From assembly GCA_025517425.1 (NCBI GenBank), contig JAOPJY010000002.1, positions 1 through 64,000 on the forward strand: a stretch of 64,000 nucleotides of DNA. Direction: 5' to 3'. This stretch comes from Halobacteria archaeon AArc-dxtr1. Its GTDB lineage: Archaea > Halobacteriota > Halobacteria > Halobacteriales > Natrialbaceae. Of the stretch, positions 1 through 9,654 are shown piece after piece; position 1 is the first letter of the stretch, and each line of letters starts with the position of its first letter. Made by a program: the position numbers and the translations under genes. Under the pieces are notes generated by a model, which ran no database searches, had not been told where the DNA came from, and was given only the letters and a program-made list of their open reading frames with translations.

Positions 1-1
1 A

Positions 2-25
2 ATCAGAACCGCTTGCGGTTCTGAT
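2..25. repeat. Perfect hairpin at window edge
   Basis: Ten-base arms ATCAGAACCG and CGGTTCTGAT enclose a four-base loop. It lies in non-coding sequence before the first gene, so it could be a terminator for a gene to the left of the window or a short intergenic repeat. No T-run follows. The rest of 1-196 shows no coding signal. Confidence 0.45.
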
Positions 26-196
26 GATGCCAAAAAGCCGGTCTCGCTCCGCTCGACCGGTGAATCGCGCTCACTACCAGGTCCTTCGGACCGCTCGTTC
101 GCGCGAATGCTCGTGTTCAACTCGCACACGTACTGACCGAACTGCCGAGCTCAGTTTCAGGCATAACCCTGCGTACACAGCCTACACAACGGATTG

Positions 197-1096
197 TTAT
201 AGCCGACCGACGGCTCGGAGAACGCCGTGGGTACAGACCTCTGCCTGGCCCGCGGCCACCGATTCGGGATAATCGTCATCCAGTCGGATCAGTTCTTCGC
301 GGACCCGCGAGACGGTCTCCTCGAGATCCTCGTCGGACTCGTCGTAGAGTTCGGGAATCCGGGTCTGGAAGGTCTTCAGTCGCTCCTGGGCAGTCTCGAA
401 CAGCGCATCGGGATCGTCGCGGACGCCATAGTGGCTGAGCGCCACGTGCTCAGGATCGATCTCCGCGAGCCGGTCGATGCTCGCCGCAGTGGCCTCGATG
501 TCGAAGGAGGGGACGGTCGTTGGCGGGTGGAAGACGTCTGCACGCGGGAAGTAGCGGCCGATCGCCTCGTTGGCGAACAGCAGGTCCCGTTCGGGGTCGT
601 AGACGGAGAGATGGTCCGGCGAATGTCCCGGCGTGTGGACGATCTCGAGGCTCGTCGAGCCGATGTCGAGCGAGCGACCGTCGCCCTCGATACGAACGAG
701 TCGGTCCTCAGAGAGGGGCTGATCTGGCGCGCCCATCGCCTCGAACTGCTCTCCGAGTGAGTCTGCGGTGCTCGAGACCAGTTTCTCGAATCGGTCCGGG
801 TCGGTGAGCCAGTCGGCCATCGACGCATGGAGGTAGCCCGTGGCGTTCGGTGCGGCCTCGAGCAACTCCGGTGCGGCGCCGGCGTGATCTAAGTGGTAGT
901 GGCCGATCACGACGTGGCGGAGGTCATTGGGGCTTAAGTCGGCCGCCTCGAGGGCGTCGAGCAGTTGGGGAACCCCCGCTGCCGTGCCCGGGTCGACGAT
1001 CGTCGGCTCCTCGTCGACGATCAGGTACGCAGACAGGGTCTCCGCGTCGTCGAGCGTGATTCCGTAGACGTCCTCGGTGACGGAAAAGACGGTCAT
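197..1096 (-). CDS. Metallo-beta-lactamase fold hydrolase
   Basis: A 299-residue cytosolic metallohydrolase. The metal-binding signature HYHLDHAG (HxHxDH) lies near residue 86, with the later conserved HTPGHS, NEAIGR and LSHYG segments of the fold. It resembles glyoxalase II-like proteins, but the substrate cannot be named. The start at 1096 is chosen because an AT-rich box at 1120-1125 lies 24-29 bp upstream, the usual leaderless spacing in haloarchaea; a start five codons earlier is possible. The downstream neighbour on the same strand is an acyl-CoA synthetase 74 bp away. Family assignment is firm, function open. Confidence 0.85.
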   Translation of the reverse strand: MTVFSVTEDVYGITLDDAETLSAYLIVDEEPTIVDPGTAAGVPQLLDALEAADLSPNDLRHVVIGHYHLDHAGAAPELLEAAPNATGYLHASMADWLTDPDRFEKLVSSTADSLGEQFEAMGAPDQPLSEDRLVRIEGDGRSLDIGSTSLEIVHTPGHSPDHLSVYDPERDLLFANEAIGRYFPRADVFHPPTTVPSFDIEATAASIDRLAEIDPEHVALSHYGVRDDPDALFETAQERLKTFQTRIPELYDESDEDLEETVSRVREELIRLDDDYPESVAAGQAEVCTHGVLRAVGRL

Positions 1097-1119
1097 ACGC
1101 CAGCTACGCACAGGAGCGC

Positions 1120-1125
1120 TAAAAA
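1120..1125 (-). promoter_or_regulatory. TATA box of the MBL-fold gene
   Basis: The minus strand reads TTTTTA 24-29 bp upstream of the ATG at 1096, the haloarchaeal TATA position for a leaderless mRNA. Confidence 0.45.
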
Positions 1126-1169
1126 TCGTCTGGCCCCGTCAGTCGCGTCGAACAGCCGTACGGGGATTT

Positions 1170-2798
1170 CTAGAGCGCGCCGTCGAGTCGATTCTCGGCG
1201 TCGGCCTCGAGGCGCTGTCGATCGACCTTCTCAGTTCCGGTCAGCGGAAGGTCGTCGACGAAGAACACCCGTCGGGGGTGGGCGTAGGCGGGGCCGTTCG
1301 TAAGCGCGTACTGCTTGATCGTCTCCTCGGTGGTGTTCGGTTCAGCCCCCGATTCGTCGACCACGACGAACGCAACTGGCGCTTCTCCTTTCATCTCGTG
1401 GGGAGCGGCGACGACGGCCACGTCCGCGACAGCGTCGTGGGTCAACAGTAGGTCCTCGACCTCCGTCGGGTAGACGTTCTCACCGCCGACGATCATCATG
1501 TCGTCGACGCGCCCGACGATCGAGTGGTAGCCGTCCGCGTCCTTCGTCGCGAGGTCGCCGGTTCGGAGGAAGGTGCGACCGTCACGCTCCTCGAAGGCAC
1601 GCTCGTTCTCCTCGGGACGGTCGTGGTACCGCCCGACGCCGGGGTTCGAGACGAGGAGTTCGCCGACGGTACCGGACCCGACTGGCTCGCCGGTCTCGGC
1701 GTCGACGACGATGGTCTCACAGCCGGGCACGGAGAGTCCGGTGCTGCCGGGTTTGTTGATCCCCCAGCGTGGGGTAAGCGAGACGACGGGGCCACCCTCG
1801 GTCAGCCCGTAGGCCTCGAGCAGCGGGGCGTCGAACGTGTCCGAAAAGCGGCCGTGGAGTTCGGGAGAGACCGGCGCGCTGCCACAGATCGCAAAGGAGA
1901 GCGTCGAGAGATCGTGCTTGGCGACCGCATTGCGCTCTGCGAGCAACATCTTGAACATCGCCGGGACGCCGGTGATGAACGTAACGTCGTAGCGATCGAT
2001 CGCCCGGAGGACCGCCTCGGGCTCGAAGCCGTCCATGACGACGGTGCTGCCCCCGCGCTCGAGTAAGGCCTTCACGCCCGGCATCGCGTTCTTGTGATAC
2101 AGCGGCGTGGCGGCGAGCCCCCGTTCATCCGAATCGAGGAGCCAGGCATCGCCAACGGTGTGGGTGTTCCAGGCGACACCGCCGTGGGTGAGGACCACAC
2201 CCTTCGGTTTGCCGGTCGAGCCGCTTGTATAGGGCTGCATCGCCGGATCGTCCGACGCGACAGCAGCGGGTGCGGCGTTGGCTTCGGCCGCAGCCATCGC
2301 GTCGGGCAAGGAGCGAACGTCGACATCGGCGGAGAGACGGTCGCCACCAGACGTCCCAACCACCGATCCCGGCGGACCGTCGACGAACAACGTCTGGACG
2401 CGATCACAGGCGTCGGCCGCGGCGACGGCCGTCTCGGCGACCGACTCCGTCCCGCTCGTGACGGCTAACGCGGCGCCACTGTCGTCAACGACGTATTCGA
2501 CGGTGTCCTGGGGAAGCTGGATGTTGACCGGCACGGGAACGGCGCCGATTCGCATCGCTCCGAAGAAGACGGCGAGATACGTGAGTTCGTTCGGGAAAAA
2601 GAGGGCCACCCTGTCGCCGCGGCTGACGCCAACGTCGCGGAGCACAGCGCCGGCCGTCGAGACGCGAGTCGTAAACTCGCCGTGCGTGATTTGCTCACCC
2701 GTCGCCGCGTCGATGAAGGCCGTCGTCGACGGATCGGGGACTACGCCTCCGTCGAATGCGGCCGTGAAGTTGTTGTCTCGTGACTCGGACGCCGACAT
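1170..2798 (-). CDS. Long-chain acyl-CoA synthetase (AMP-binding)
   Basis: A 542-residue member of the adenylate-forming family, activating a carboxylic acid as acyl-AMP and then acyl-CoA. The phosphate loop YTSGSTGKPKG is near residue 187, YGLTEGGP follows in the core, LRTGDLA is near residue 409, and the C-terminal hinge and GGENVYPTEVEDLL segment are intact. Length is normal for fatty-acid or medium-chain ligases; chain length and substrate are not readable. The start at 2798 is supported by TATAAG 25-30 bp upstream; an upstream in-frame start at 2945 would add 49 unconserved residues. It may share metabolism with the neighbouring MBL-fold hydrolase, but that is inference. Confidence 0.9.
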   Translation of the reverse strand: MSASESRDNNFTAAFDGGVVPDPSTTAFIDAATGEQITHGEFTTRVSTAGAVLRDVGVSRGDRVALFFPNELTYLAVFFGAMRIGAVPVPVNIQLPQDTVEYVVDDSGAALAVTSGTESVAETAVAAADACDRVQTLFVDGPPGSVVGTSGGDRLSADVDVRSLPDAMAAAEANAAPAAVASDDPAMQPYTSGSTGKPKGVVLTHGGVAWNTHTVGDAWLLDSDERGLAATPLYHKNAMPGVKALLERGGSTVVMDGFEPEAVLRAIDRYDVTFITGVPAMFKMLLAERNAVAKHDLSTLSFAICGSAPVSPELHGRFSDTFDAPLLEAYGLTEGGPVVSLTPRWGINKPGSTGLSVPGCETIVVDAETGEPVGSGTVGELLVSNPGVGRYHDRPEENERAFEERDGRTFLRTGDLATKDADGYHSIVGRVDDMMIVGGENVYPTEVEDLLLTHDAVADVAVVAAPHEMKGEAPVAFVVVDESGAEPNTTEETIKQYALTNGPAYAHPRRVFFVDDLPLTGTEKVDRQRLEADAENRLDGAL

Positions 2799-2822
2799 GC
2801 GCCTCACTCGTCGAGCCGGGGA

Positions 2823-2828
2823 CTTATA
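2823..2828 (-). promoter_or_regulatory. TATA box of acyl-CoA synthetase gene
   Basis: Minus strand TATAAG lies 25-30 bp before the ATG at 2798 and decides that start. Confidence 0.55.
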
Positions 2829-3068
2829 CAGTTCGCAACGGGGGATGCGAAAGCGCCCACGAGCATTCGCTGAGAGATCGACGAGAACAGATTCATTCGG
2901 AATCGGAAAAACTCCAATATCTGGGCAGAGAAGGTATTTATCCAAACATTTCGGAATTAATCACCTGGTGAAAAGTTTAATACACCCTACTTGAATGTTC
3001 AGTAACAGTCACAGTCTCTGAAAGCAATAGTCAATACTTATTGACCATTATATGGTATTGCCATCGGC

Positions 3069-6000
3069 ATGTCGGACTCTGAGAGACAGAGATTAACACT
3101 CAAAGCAGACAGGCAGTGTAGTACCGATGCACCAGCGCCCGCTGGCGAGGGCGCCGACGGTGATCACGGAGCGTTGAGCGACGATCGGCCCGTCTGGATC
3201 GGCGGAAGCGATGGAGGGATCGAAGGCGAGACGAACCCCACACTCGCGCTGATCGCCGGCCGAGAGTACGTCGTCGAGTTGACCAACGCCGACGGCCGTC
3301 CCCACAGCTTCGCGATCGAAGACGAATCGGGCGAGATCGTCTTCGAATCCGCGGTCCTCCAGGAGGCAGGTGCGACGGAAATCGTCGAGTTCACCGCCAC
3401 CGAGGAGATGGCCGGGTATCGATGCGGAAACCACCCCGAAGAGATGCACGGGGATGCGATCGTCTACGATGCCGGCGACTTCGAGGAGGGCGGCAGGGTC
3501 GAGCCTGCCGCAGACGCTGAGAGCGCAAGTACCGCGCGGCGCCGTGCCGTCCAGACCGCCGGAGCAGTGGGGATCGCTGGGCTGGTCGCTGGCTGTCTCC
3601 ACGTCGAGACCGGCTTCACGGTGAGCGATCTCGATCCCGAGGAGGCTTCCGTCGAGCAGGGCGAGTCGCTCGACGTGTCGGCGACGATCACCAACGTCGG
3701 TGAGGAAGACGACACGCAGACGGTCGAGCTCCGCATCGACGACGAGGTCGTCGATAGCCAGACCATCTCGCTCGAGGGCGCCGACGAGGATGCCGCCGCT
3801 GACGTCGACGCCAGTTCTCTCAGTTCAGATACGGAGAGTGTCCCGTCACACGTCGTTAATGAGACGACTGTCACGTTCGAGGACGTCGACACCGGCGACA
3901 TCGATCCCGGCGAGTACGTGCACGCGATTGCCACCGAGGACGACGAGGCGACCGGCACGCTCACCGTCGAGGAAGCAACCGAAGAGACCAGCTGGCACCG
4001 CGATATCGACGTGACGGTCCACCCAGATGAAGCGACCGACTGGGACAACTACGAGGTCACAAAACTCCTCGACCAGGACGACTTCATGGACATTGAGGTC
4101 GCCCCCGACGGCCGCGTCTTCTACATCACCCGCGGCCACTTCAACACCGGCACCGGCGAAGGCCCGTTCCAGGTCGGCTACGTCGACCCGGACAGCGGAG
4201 AGCAAGAGATGGTCTTCGAACGCGAAACCCTCTTCGGGATCGCTGGCACCAGCGGCGTCGACACCAACTCTCGAGAAGCCGGCGGCCAGGGCATCGCGTT
4301 CGACCCCGACTTCGAGAACAACGGCTACGTCTACATCCACTACGACCCGCCACTAGACGAGATGGACGACATCGGCCCGAGCCCGTACGACGAGTTCTGG
4401 GACGGTGAAGTCGGGTACTTCGGCTACAAGCTCGTCTCGCGGTTCGAGCTCACCGGCGGCGAGATCGACCCCGACTCCGAAACCGAGATTATCCGCATCC
4501 CGTGGCAGTACGACGGTTGCTGTCACCATGGCGGCGCCGTCGAATTCGGTCCGGACGGAAACCTTTGGCTCTCACTCGGCGACAACTCCGAGATCGTCTC
4601 GGACTACTCGCCGCTTGACGATCGAGAGAGTCAGCATCCAGCCTACGACGCCGGACGAACGTCCTCGAACACGGCCGATCTGCGCGGGAGCATCCTCCGG
4701 ATCACCCCCGAGGAGGACGGCGGCTACTCGATCCCGGACGGCAACCTGAAAGAGGTCCACGAGGAGCGTACCGGCAAGACGTTCGACGAGGAAGAGTTTA
4801 AGCCGGAAATCTTCTCGATGGGGTACCGCAACCCGTACGTCGTCACCGTCGACGAGCACACGGGGTCTCTCTTTACCGCGACATACTCCCCCGGCTACGG
4901 CTCCTGGGCGAGCAGTGAGCGCGGCCCATCGGGAATCGCCGGCTTCCGGCTCATCTGCGAACCCGATTATGCCGGCTGGCCGTACTTCCAGGGCTACTAC
5001 GCCTACCGGCGATACGATCACGACAGTGGCGAACTGGGTCAGCCCTACTGGATCGACAACCCTCGCAACGACTCGCGCAACAATACCGGAATCGAGGAAC
5101 TACCGCCGTACGAGCCAGACCTGATCTGGCAGCCCCAGAACGGGCAGGATACCCTCGAACATTACGAGGCGCCAGCGTGGGCGGACATGCCCCGCCCGGG
5201 TGAGGTAAGCTGGCCGGAGATTCAGGGATCGGGTGGTAACAACGCCGGCCCCACCTACCGGTACCACGAGGAGTACGGTGAGCACGCACTGCCGCCGTTC
5301 TTCGAGGGCAAGCAGTTCGCCATCACCTCCTACGGGACCCACCAGAGCATCTGGTACATCACGTTCGACGAGGACGGAGAGCTGGAACTCAACGAGTTCC
5401 TTCCGGACGCCCCTTGGGTTGGCCAGACGCCCCACCACATGGAGATTAGTCCCGACGGACGAGCCTACGTGACGAACTACGGCGACGGCTTCTACCAGAT
5501 CGAGTACCACGGACCGCAACCAGAGTACCAGCCGCCACCGGAAGAAGAGTGGCCCGACCGCGTCGAGCCCAGCGAAGACGGGCTCGGAGCCGAGCCGCCT
5601 GAAGACGCGACGGTGCTCTGGGACGGTGACCAGGCCACTCTGGACGACTGGGAGCACTCCGACTGGTCGCCCAGCGGCGAGCAACCGACCGGTGCCGACC
5701 CAGTCTGGATCGAAGAGGACGGCTACTTCGAGACCGTCCCGGATTCGGGCGATCTCCGTCCAGAGATCGACGGGGTCGGCGAGGAGATAGGCGACTGTCA
5801 CCTCCACCTCGAGTGGCGACTGCCCGAAGACGTCGAAGACACCGGCAACAGCGGCGTCTTCATGATGGAGCGCTACGAGATCCAGATCCTCGACGACGGC
5901 GACTGGAACCCGGATCAGTTGGCTGGGTCGTACTACTTAGCCGACGATCCGCACGTGCTTCCGCTTCGACCGCGCGGCGAGTGGAACGAGTTCGACATCT

Positions 6001-8306
6001 TCTGGCGAACGCCAGAGTTCGACGACGGTGAGGTGGTGCGGTATCCGCAGCTGACGGTGTTCTTCAACGGCGTTCCGACGAAGTACCACTTCGATGTGCC
6101 GGGTCCAAACTGGGGTGGCATCAACGACTTCGACGACGAGGAGTTCGGTCATCCGATGACGGACGACGGCGAGTTCGCCGATGAGTGGCCCTTCTTCCTT
6201 CAGGAGCACGGTGATGTCGTCCAGTTCCGCAACATCTGGTACCGCGACCTGCCGGAACGACCGGTCGAGATCGACGAACCGGGCGATCTACCCACGTACG
6301 ACACTTCCGCCGGCGAAGGCGAGCCCGAACGGATCGATGCGGGCGGACCCGGAACGACCGGCGAGCCGCCCGAGGACGCAGACGTCCTCATCGACGATGC
6401 GCTCACCCTGTCGTCCGGCGACGGCGACTGGGAGAGCGACGACGAGTACGGCGACTGCCAGCTCCACCTCGAGTACCGCATCCCCGAGGATGCCGACGGC
6501 GAGGGGCCGTGGCGCGGCGATAGCGGCGTTCTGATGGTCGGCAACTACGAGATCAACATCGTCGACACCCACGACAACCCGGTCGAGGCAGACCAGTGGG
6601 CCGGCGCCTACACGCATCAAGCCCCGCCCCACCACGACGCGACCCGCGAGCCCGGCGAGTGGCAACAGCTCGACATCCTCTGGCAGTCGCCGCGGTTCGA
6701 GGACGGCGAGCTCGCGAGCCCGGCGCAGGTAACGGCCCTGCTCAACGGCGTGGCCGTCCAGACGCGTCTCGAAGTCGCCGGCCCCAACAACGGACTGGCC
6801 GTGCGGGAGTACGCCCCACGCGGCGAACGGCCGCTTCGGATCCGCGAAAGCAGCGACGACGTAGAGATCCAAAACACCTGGGTCCGCCCGTTTGAATCCG
6901 ACGAGGTCGACGACGGGAACGGACTGGGCGAGCTGTCGATGCCATACGGGTTAGACGCTGGCGGGAACGAGACAGAGGGAGACATCGAGATCGACGGGCT
7001 GGCGTTCGACCGGTCGGTCGACGACAGCCAGTTCGTCGCTACTACCGGCGACGTAAACACCTCCGCACCCGGATTCGGCGACACGCCAGAGCCCGAAGAG
7101 CTCGAGTTCGAGGGTACCGATCACGACCTGCTGTACGCCAGCGAGATCCACGGCGAGGAGTTCGGTTTCGAGATCGACGTTCCGGATGGCATCTACGACG
7201 TGACGCTTCACTTCTCGGAGTGGCCGTACTTCGAGGACGACCAGGTGCCACGCCTGCAAGACGTCTACGTGCAGGACGAGCAGGTCTTAGCGGAGTACGA
7301 ATTACTACGCGGGGAGGCACAGGTCGAAACGTTCGAGGAGGTCGCGGTCAACGACGGCGAACTCACGATCGGGATCGAGGTCCACCCCGACTCGGAGGAT
7401 CCATACGCCCGACTCAACGGGCTGGAAATTCACCGAGTCGAGGGCATTTCGACGCCGTACGGGTTAGACGCTGGCGGCGTCGACACCGCCGACGACGTCG
7501 AGATCGACGGACTGGCGTTCGACCGATCTCCAGACGACAACCCGTACGTCTCCACGTCCGGCGGGGTGACTCCCTCCGCGGCGGATCCCGACGAGGTGGA
7601 GTTCGAAGGCACCGACCACGACCTGCTGTACACGAGCGAGCTAAGCGAGGAAGCGTTCGGGATTGATGTCGAGATCGAAGACGGCGTCTACGACGTCACG
7701 CTTCACTTCTCCGACTGGCCGTACTTCGACCCCGAGGACGACCTCCGATTGCAGAACGTCTCCCTGCAAGGCGAGACGGTCTTAGAGGAGTACCGGTGCG
7801 AGCCGGGCGTCGCACATCCGGAGACGTTCGAAGGCGTCGAGGTCACCGACGGCGAGTTGTCGATCGAACTCGAGTCCCACCCCGACACCGAAGATCCCAA
7901 CGCGAAACTGAACGGGTTGGAGATCCACGACGCGGACGACGAGGAAAACGGTGATGACGATGACGACATTCCCGAGGACGCGATCGAGCCGGGGACGACG
8001 ATCGATCTGGACGGGCAGACAACTGGCTGGGTCGGCATCTCGCCCGACGAGATCGAGGGTGACCAGAACCCAACGCTCGTCCTCGCCGAGGGCGAGGAGT
8101 ATACGATCGGCTGGAGCGAAGGTGACGGTGGAAACCACAACATCGAGATCCGTGACGAGGACGGCGATGTCGTCGACGACCTCGAAACGGAGTTGACGGG
8201 CGAACCCGGCGACGACCAGTGGCTGACGTTCGAGGCCAGCGAGGAGATGGCCTTCTACCGTTGCTTCCCGCACGCGAGCATGGAGGGTGAGATCGACGTT
8301 CGGTAA
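3069..8306 (+). CDS. Giant cupredoxin / PQQ-type sugar dehydrogenase / DUF1080 / malectin protein
   Basis: 1745 residues. Seen in order: cupredoxin-like domain about 40-135 with a full type 1 copper ligand set (H79, C119, H122, M126); a twin-arginine segment at R157-R159 followed by a hydrophobic stretch and lipobox VAGC ending at C176; a CARDB-like domain about 182-300; a six-bladed propeller like soluble glucose/sorbosone dehydrogenases about 330-815; two DUF1080 (3-keto-disaccharide hydrolase, LamG-like) domains about 838-1066 and 1097-1277; two malectin-like domains about 1291-1457 and 1461-1620, each opening with PYGLDAGG; and a C-terminal cupredoxin 1640-1745 (H1690, C1732, H1735, M1738). 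A role in surface-linked oxidation or binding of sugars with electron transfer through copper is inference. The Tat-like signal being internal is odd. ATG 3069 follows TTATAT at about 3047. Confidence 0.85.
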   Translation: MSDSERQRLTLKADRQCSTDAPAPAGEGADGDHGALSDDRPVWIGGSDGGIEGETNPTLALIAGREYVVELTNADGRPHSFAIEDESGEIVFESAVLQEAGATEIVEFTATEEMAGYRCGNHPEEMHGDAIVYDAGDFEEGGRVEPAADAESASTARRRAVQTAGAVGIAGLVAGCLHVETGFTVSDLDPEEASVEQGESLDVSATITNVGEEDDTQTVELRIDDEVVDSQTISLEGADEDAAADVDASSLSSDTESVPSHVVNETTVTFEDVDTGDIDPGEYVHAIATEDDEATGTLTVEEATEETSWHRDIDVTVHPDEATDWDNYEVTKLLDQDDFMDIEVAPDGRVFYITRGHFNTGTGEGPFQVGYVDPDSGEQEMVFERETLFGIAGTSGVDTNSREAGGQGIAFDPDFENNGYVYIHYDPPLDEMDDIGPSPYDEFWDGEVGYFGYKLVSRFELTGGEIDPDSETEIIRIPWQYDGCCHHGGAVEFGPDGNLWLSLGDNSEIVSDYSPLDDRESQHPAYDAGRTSSNTADLRGSILRITPEEDGGYSIPDGNLKEVHEERTGKTFDEEEFKPEIFSMGYRNPYVVTVDEHTGSLFTATYSPGYGSWASSERGPSGIAGFRLICEPDYAGWPYFQGYYAYRRYDHDSGELGQPYWIDNPRNDSRNNTGIEELPPYEPDLIWQPQNGQDTLEHYEAPAWADMPRPGEVSWPEIQGSGGNNAGPTYRYHEEYGEHALPPFFEGKQFAITSYGTHQSIWYITFDEDGELELNEFLPDAPWVGQTPHHMEISPDGRAYVTNYGDGFYQIEYHGPQPEYQPPPEEEWPDRVEPSEDGLGAEPPEDATVLWDGDQATLDDWEHSDWSPSGEQPTGADPVWIEEDGYFETVPDSGDLRPEIDGVGEEIGDCHLHLEWRLPEDVEDTGNSGVFMMERYEIQILDDGDWNPDQLAGSYYLADDPHVLPLRPRGEWNEFDIFWRTPEFDDGEVVRYPQLTVFFNGVPTKYHFDVPGPNWGGINDFDDEEFGHPMTDDGEFADEWPFFLQEHGDVVQFRNIWYRDLPERPVEIDEPGDLPTYDTSAGEGEPERIDAGGPGTTGEPPEDADVLIDDALTLSSGDGDWESDDEYGDCQLHLEYRIPEDADGEGPWRGDSGVLMVGNYEINIVDTHDNPVEADQWAGAYTHQAPPHHDATREPGEWQQLDILWQSPRFEDGELASPAQVTALLNGVAVQTRLEVAGPNNGLAVREYAPRGERPLRIRESSDDVEIQNTWVRPFESDEVDDGNGLGELSMPYGLDAGGNETEGDIEIDGLAFDRSVDDSQFVATTGDVNTSAPGFGDTPEPEELEFEGTDHDLLYASEIHGEEFGFEIDVPDGIYDVTLHFSEWPYFEDDQVPRLQDVYVQDEQVLAEYELLRGEAQVETFEEVAVNDGELTIGIEVHPDSEDPYARLNGLEIHRVEGISTPYGLDAGGVDTADDVEIDGLAFDRSPDDNPYVSTSGGVTPSAADPDEVEFEGTDHDLLYTSELSEEAFGIDVEIEDGVYDVTLHFSDWPYFDPEDDLRLQNVSLQGETVLEEYRCEPGVAHPETFEGVEVTDGELSIELESHPDTEDPNAKLNGLEIHDADDEENGDDDDDIPEDAIEPGTTIDLDGQTTGWVGISPDEIEGDQNPTLVLAEGEEYTIGWSEGDGGNHNIEIRDEDGDVVDDLETELTGEPGDDQWLTFEASEEMAFYRCFPHASMEGEIDVR

Positions 8307-8407
8307 TCGTCCGTCCGACCGCGAATTCGTCAGTCTGTGCTTGCACTATTTTTTGTCCGTCAAACCGAGAGCAGCAGCACTTTCGTTCAGTGGACGAACC
8401 CCCGCTC

Positions 8408-9136
8408 TCACTCCACGAACGGACCGCGATGACGGATCGCCTCGTCGTGGGGACGCCCGGCGACGGCGACGAGCCGAACGCCGGCGTCCGTTTCGACCGA
8501 GAGTGATTCGTCAGCGGGAGCGAGGACGTACTCACCAGCCTCGATCGCTCGTCCGTCGACGGCTCCCGACCCCGAGAGGGCGAACAGAAAGCCGTTCCAC
8601 TCCGCCGGGACCTCCCAGCGCCACGAGGAGTCGATGTCGACGTCCTCGTAGGTGACGGGCGTGTGGAGCTCGATCGGAGAGCCATCGCCGACCACCGTCC
8701 GTACCGTCGCGCCGTCGCGCGCTGTGACGGGGAGGTCTGCCGGGGAGGCGTCCTGATACGATGGCTCGACTGATTTCGCCTCCCGCGGAAGGTTGATCCA
8801 CAGCTGGAGACCGCTGCAACCGCCCTCTCCAGCGGGCAGTTCGGAGTGAGTCATTCCGCTGCCGGTCGTGATTCGCATCGCGTCGCCGGGGCCAGCGACG
8901 CTCTCGTGTCCCATCGAGTCTGCGTGGGCCATCTCTCCATCGAGCATGTAGCTCACGATCTCGAAGCCGCGGTGGGGATGGGTGTCGAATCCCTGTGACG
9001 GCTCGATGTGAAAGTGCTCGAAGACGACGAAGGGGTCGAAGTGTGCCTGGGCGTCAGTCGGAAAGAGCCGGTCGGCACGCATGCCACCCGGGTGGACGAC
9101 GTCCGCGGCCGAGTGCAGGATCGGTTCGTCTACCAT
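8408..9136 (-). CDS. Pirin family protein
   Basis: 242 residues with the two-cupin layout of pirins. The N-terminal cupin shows FDPFVVFEHFHIEP, THPHRGFEIVSYMLDG and GSGMTHSELP, which supply the metal-binding His/His/His/Glu set of the family; the C-terminal part has the PVTYEDVDI and GSGAVDG strands. Pirins are iron-containing cytosolic proteins, some with quercetinase activity; no specific role is readable here. The ATG at 9136 begins the conserved region, and upstream in-frame sequence is Arg/Ser-rich noise. It is convergent with the giant protein gene, 101 bp away. Confidence 0.9.
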   Translation of the reverse strand: MVDEPILHSAADVVHPGGMRADRLFPTDAQAHFDPFVVFEHFHIEPSQGFDTHPHRGFEIVSYMLDGEMAHADSMGHESVAGPGDAMRITTGSGMTHSELPAGEGGCSGLQLWINLPREAKSVEPSYQDASPADLPVTARDGATVRTVVGDGSPIELHTPVTYEDVDIDSSWRWEVPAEWNGFLFALSGSGAVDGRAIEAGEYVLAPADESLSVETDAGVRLVAVAGRPHDEAIRHRGPFVE

Positions 9137-9326
9137 TGCGAACCGGTTAGGTCGGGGCGGGTTTACCGTTCTCGGGCGGCGGAAACTGATCGAATCCTTA
9201 CGCAGGCAGTTCCGCGTACAGCCAGCAGACACTCGGCGATAGCTTGGCGAACCCGCTCGAAGTTCCCGCTGGCAGCCGACGAAGAGGAGTGACCGAGATC
9301 GGAACGAGAGCGGCCGGCATCGAACG

Positions 9327-9503
9327 CTACGTCTGGTCCTCGCGCTCTGCGTCGGTGATGGCGAGAGCCTCCTCGAAGTGCTCGGATCGAATCGTCGTCG
9401 ACGCGACCGCCTCCTCAACGTGGTCTGTGGGGACAGATCGCGCGACCTCGCGGAAGGCGACCATCGCGGCCTCGCGACAGAGCGCCTCGATCTCCGCACC
9501 GGA
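9327..9503 (-). pseudogene. C-terminal fragment of a CDC48-type AAA ATPase
   Basis: About 58 codons read GAEIEALCREAAMVAFRE and later HFEEALAIT, which matches the last helices of archaeal Cdc48/VAT AAA+ ATPases (the small alpha-helical subdomain). No Walker A, Walker B or second-region sequence occurs upstream, and the in-frame sequence before position 9503 does not resemble the family. It is therefore a decayed or recombined tail and not a working gene. The flanks 9137-9326 and 9504-9654 carry nothing else I can recognise apart from a GC-rich inverted repeat near 9528-9550. Confidence 0.55.
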
Positions 9504-9654
9504 CCCGTGCGAGCGGGAGCGAGAGCCGATCGGCCGAATCGGCCGGTCTGAGTCGACAGAAATAACGGTCCAGGATCGTGCGGAATGATACCATAGGATA
9601 GCGCTATTTCGGCGACGGAATATAGATTCTGGTGTCGGCGACAGGGCTCGGAAC

